Shown here piece by piece: positions 62,846 through 64,000 of a stretch of DNA of 64,000 bases; position 1 is the stretch's first letter; every line of letters begins with the position of its first letter. This DNA comes from Gari tellinella (Eukaryota > Mollusca > Bivalvia > Cardiida > Psammobiidae), in the NCBI GenBank assembly GCA_922989275.2, contig OV277864.1, positions 7,874,001 to 7,938,000 of the forward strand, written 5' to 3'. A program made the position numbers and the translations under genes. A model generated the notes under the pieces. It had not been told where the DNA came from. It searched no databases and saw only the letters and a program-made list of their open reading frames with translations.

Positions 62846-63009
62846 TTAATTCTTTGCACGCTAGCAGCGGATTCCTGGTTATCTGTGCAAACAGTTTGGA
62901 TCCTGACGCAGCATCTGACCAGGGTCCAAACTGTAAAAAAAATTTTTTTAAACAGTTGCAGACAACAATTTTGGTAGACGAAAACATTACCCAGCATGCA
63001 AAGAGTTAA
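62846..63009 (+). mobile_element. Family C MITE, shortened
   Basis: TTAATTCTTTGCACGCTAGC start, palindrome CAGTTTGGATCCTGACG/CAGGGTCCAAACTG, CAGCATGCAAAGAG + TTAA end. Confidence 0.85.
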
Positions 63010-63381
63010 AGGTTACCAATGCATTTGATTTTGAAAAGGTGATTAACTAGAAAACCCATACAGCTTGAAACTTTGGATACATCTTTTACACACTGTGATG
63101 ACCCAGATCAGCAGTCAACTGATCATGGTCTGTTTCTGTTAAGCATTCGCTATAATATATAGAGACTAGTAGCCCCTGAAGAGACAATGTAAACTAGTAA
63201 TTTACAAGGAAATGGAAAAGTCCATTTAGATATATTCAGCATATCAAGGGTTGCAGATCAGAAGTACACCTGCAACATAAGCCCCCTTGGCCAGATGTTA
63301 CTGCCCATTAACATTAACACTGCTGACTTCTCAAAAGAAAGAACACTTGACGGATTAGTCCCATAGATGTTTAAAATTATG
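63010..63381. other. Mostly unassigned
   Basis: GATGACCCAGATCAGCAG / CTGATCATGGTC near 63096-63132 is a small family B-type palindrome. Confidence 0.45.
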
Positions 63382-63456
63382 GCAAACAATACAAACCCAG
63401 ATCAGAGGGCTCCTTCGTGAGCCCTCTGATCTGGGTCTTAGTATAATATTGTTTGC
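63382..63456. repeat. Solitary family B palindrome
   Basis: GCAAACAATACAAACCCAG, tip GGGCTCCTTCGTGAGCCC, complement. Confidence 0.8.
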
Positions 63457-63542
63457 AAATGACGAGTATACTTGTTTCCTTCACAGTGAAGGTTAAGTCT
63501 GTACCTGCAATATCAGTCAATGTTTGAAGCAGCTTGACTCTC

Positions 63543-63794
63543 TTAACCCTTTACCTTATAGAAGCGCCTTTTAGAGCATTCCGGTCAAACCTCCGCGGAA
63601 GAAAATAGTTCCAATATATACAGTCATGAATATGTATCAGAGGGAATATTTTCTTTATTCTAGCAGGTGGTACCTTAAAGCAGGCTGAAAGTAAAGCAGA
63701 ATGCGCCTTAGGGCGCATTCTGTTTTACTTTCAACCTGCTTTAAGTAGTCGCCTATTTTCGAAATTAGAAACAGGTTATGGGGTAAAGGGTTAA
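63543..63794 (-). mobile_element. Family A MITE
   Basis: 252 bp, both TTAA ends, tip GCGCCTTAGGGCGC. Confidence 0.9.
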
Positions 63795-63847
63795 AAGACA
63801 GCTAACTTAATGCAAGACAAACATAAACCAGATAGATCTTTCCTGCA

Positions 63848-64000
63848 TCGACCCATTACCCCATAGCTTGTTTCTAGTGTTGTTGTTGTTGCTAAGAAAT
63901 ATATTTACTCCAAGCCATATTCTGATGGATCCTTGCTTGTTTCTAGTTTGAAGATAAATGACATTTAAAACAGAGGTTGAAAATAAAACAGTGCCATGTA
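63848..64000 (+). mobile_element. Family A MITE, cut by the window end
   Basis: CGACCCATTACCCCATAGC, then a GTTGTTGTTGTTG insertion with TTTCTAGT repeated on both sides. The core starts at AGGTTGAAAATAAAAC. Confidence 0.65.

Noticed and set aside
402..63794. Many similar hairpins at intervals, suggesting a CRISPR-like array
   Set aside because: Copies are hundreds of bases apart, differ in family and orientation, carry transposon termini with TTAA or TA duplications, and the genome is eukaryotic.

Overview
This 64 kb window is eukaryotic, AT-rich and almost wholly built of repeats. I see no confident protein-coding gene and no intact tRNA or rRNA gene. Short hairpin transposons, gathered-repeat elements ending in a hairpin and a run of G/ACGGAC repeats, and tRNA-headed SINEs together suggest a bivalve mollusc. 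A dreissenid mussel is my guess, from memory only. The window could be intergenic or lie in a very long intron; the sequence does not decide this.

The backbone is several families of miniature inverted-repeat elements (MITEs), which I name here. Family A (termini TTAA + CCCATTACCCCATA) has about 45 copies or fragments across the whole window. Family B (TTAA + CTCTTTCCTCCCTGAA) and family C (TTAA + CTCTTTGCATGCT) have about ten copies each. Families D, E, F, G and two singletons are flanked by TA. Nearly all carry a long central palindrome, and very similar palindromes occur in families whose ends are unrelated.

Layout. 0-3.4 kb: A, C-variant and G MITEs, then a 1.25 kb gathered-repeat element. 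3.4-5.8 kb: an element whose ends are inverted arrays of a 15 bp unit. 6-18.5 kb: dense A, B and C MITEs with nested insertions, including a second copy of the 1.25 kb element. 18.6-20.9 kb: a 2.3 kb element built on a dimeric ~300 bp tandem repeat. 22.3-23.6 kb: a hAT-like element with an 8 bp target duplication. 29.7-31.3 kb: two hairpin + TGACGTCA modules. 33.5-34.9 kb: a gathered-repeat element and a tRNA-like-bearing element. 42.3-45.5 kb: a 3.1 kb TTAA-flanked element inserted in a family A MITE, holding the only ORF that looks at all coding. 46.2-46.4 kb: a SINE. 48.9-49.8 kb: two tandem arrays. 50.9-51.4 kb: the second tRNA-like-bearing element with perfect TTAA duplication. 52.6-53.9 kb: an element with ~130 bp inverted repeats. 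57.0-59.4 kb: two related elements, each with two convergent tRNA-like modules. 59.5-60.3 kb: another hairpin + TGACGTCA module.

The most interesting material is (i) three DNA-transposon-like families that carry tRNA-like, Pol III-type modules, (ii) the repeated layout of a long hairpin beside a short inverted-repeat-bounded TGACGTCA core, and (iii) palindromic cores that look exchangeable between MITE families. Coordinates of repeat edges come from reading by eye and may be off by a few bases, more for degenerate copies.
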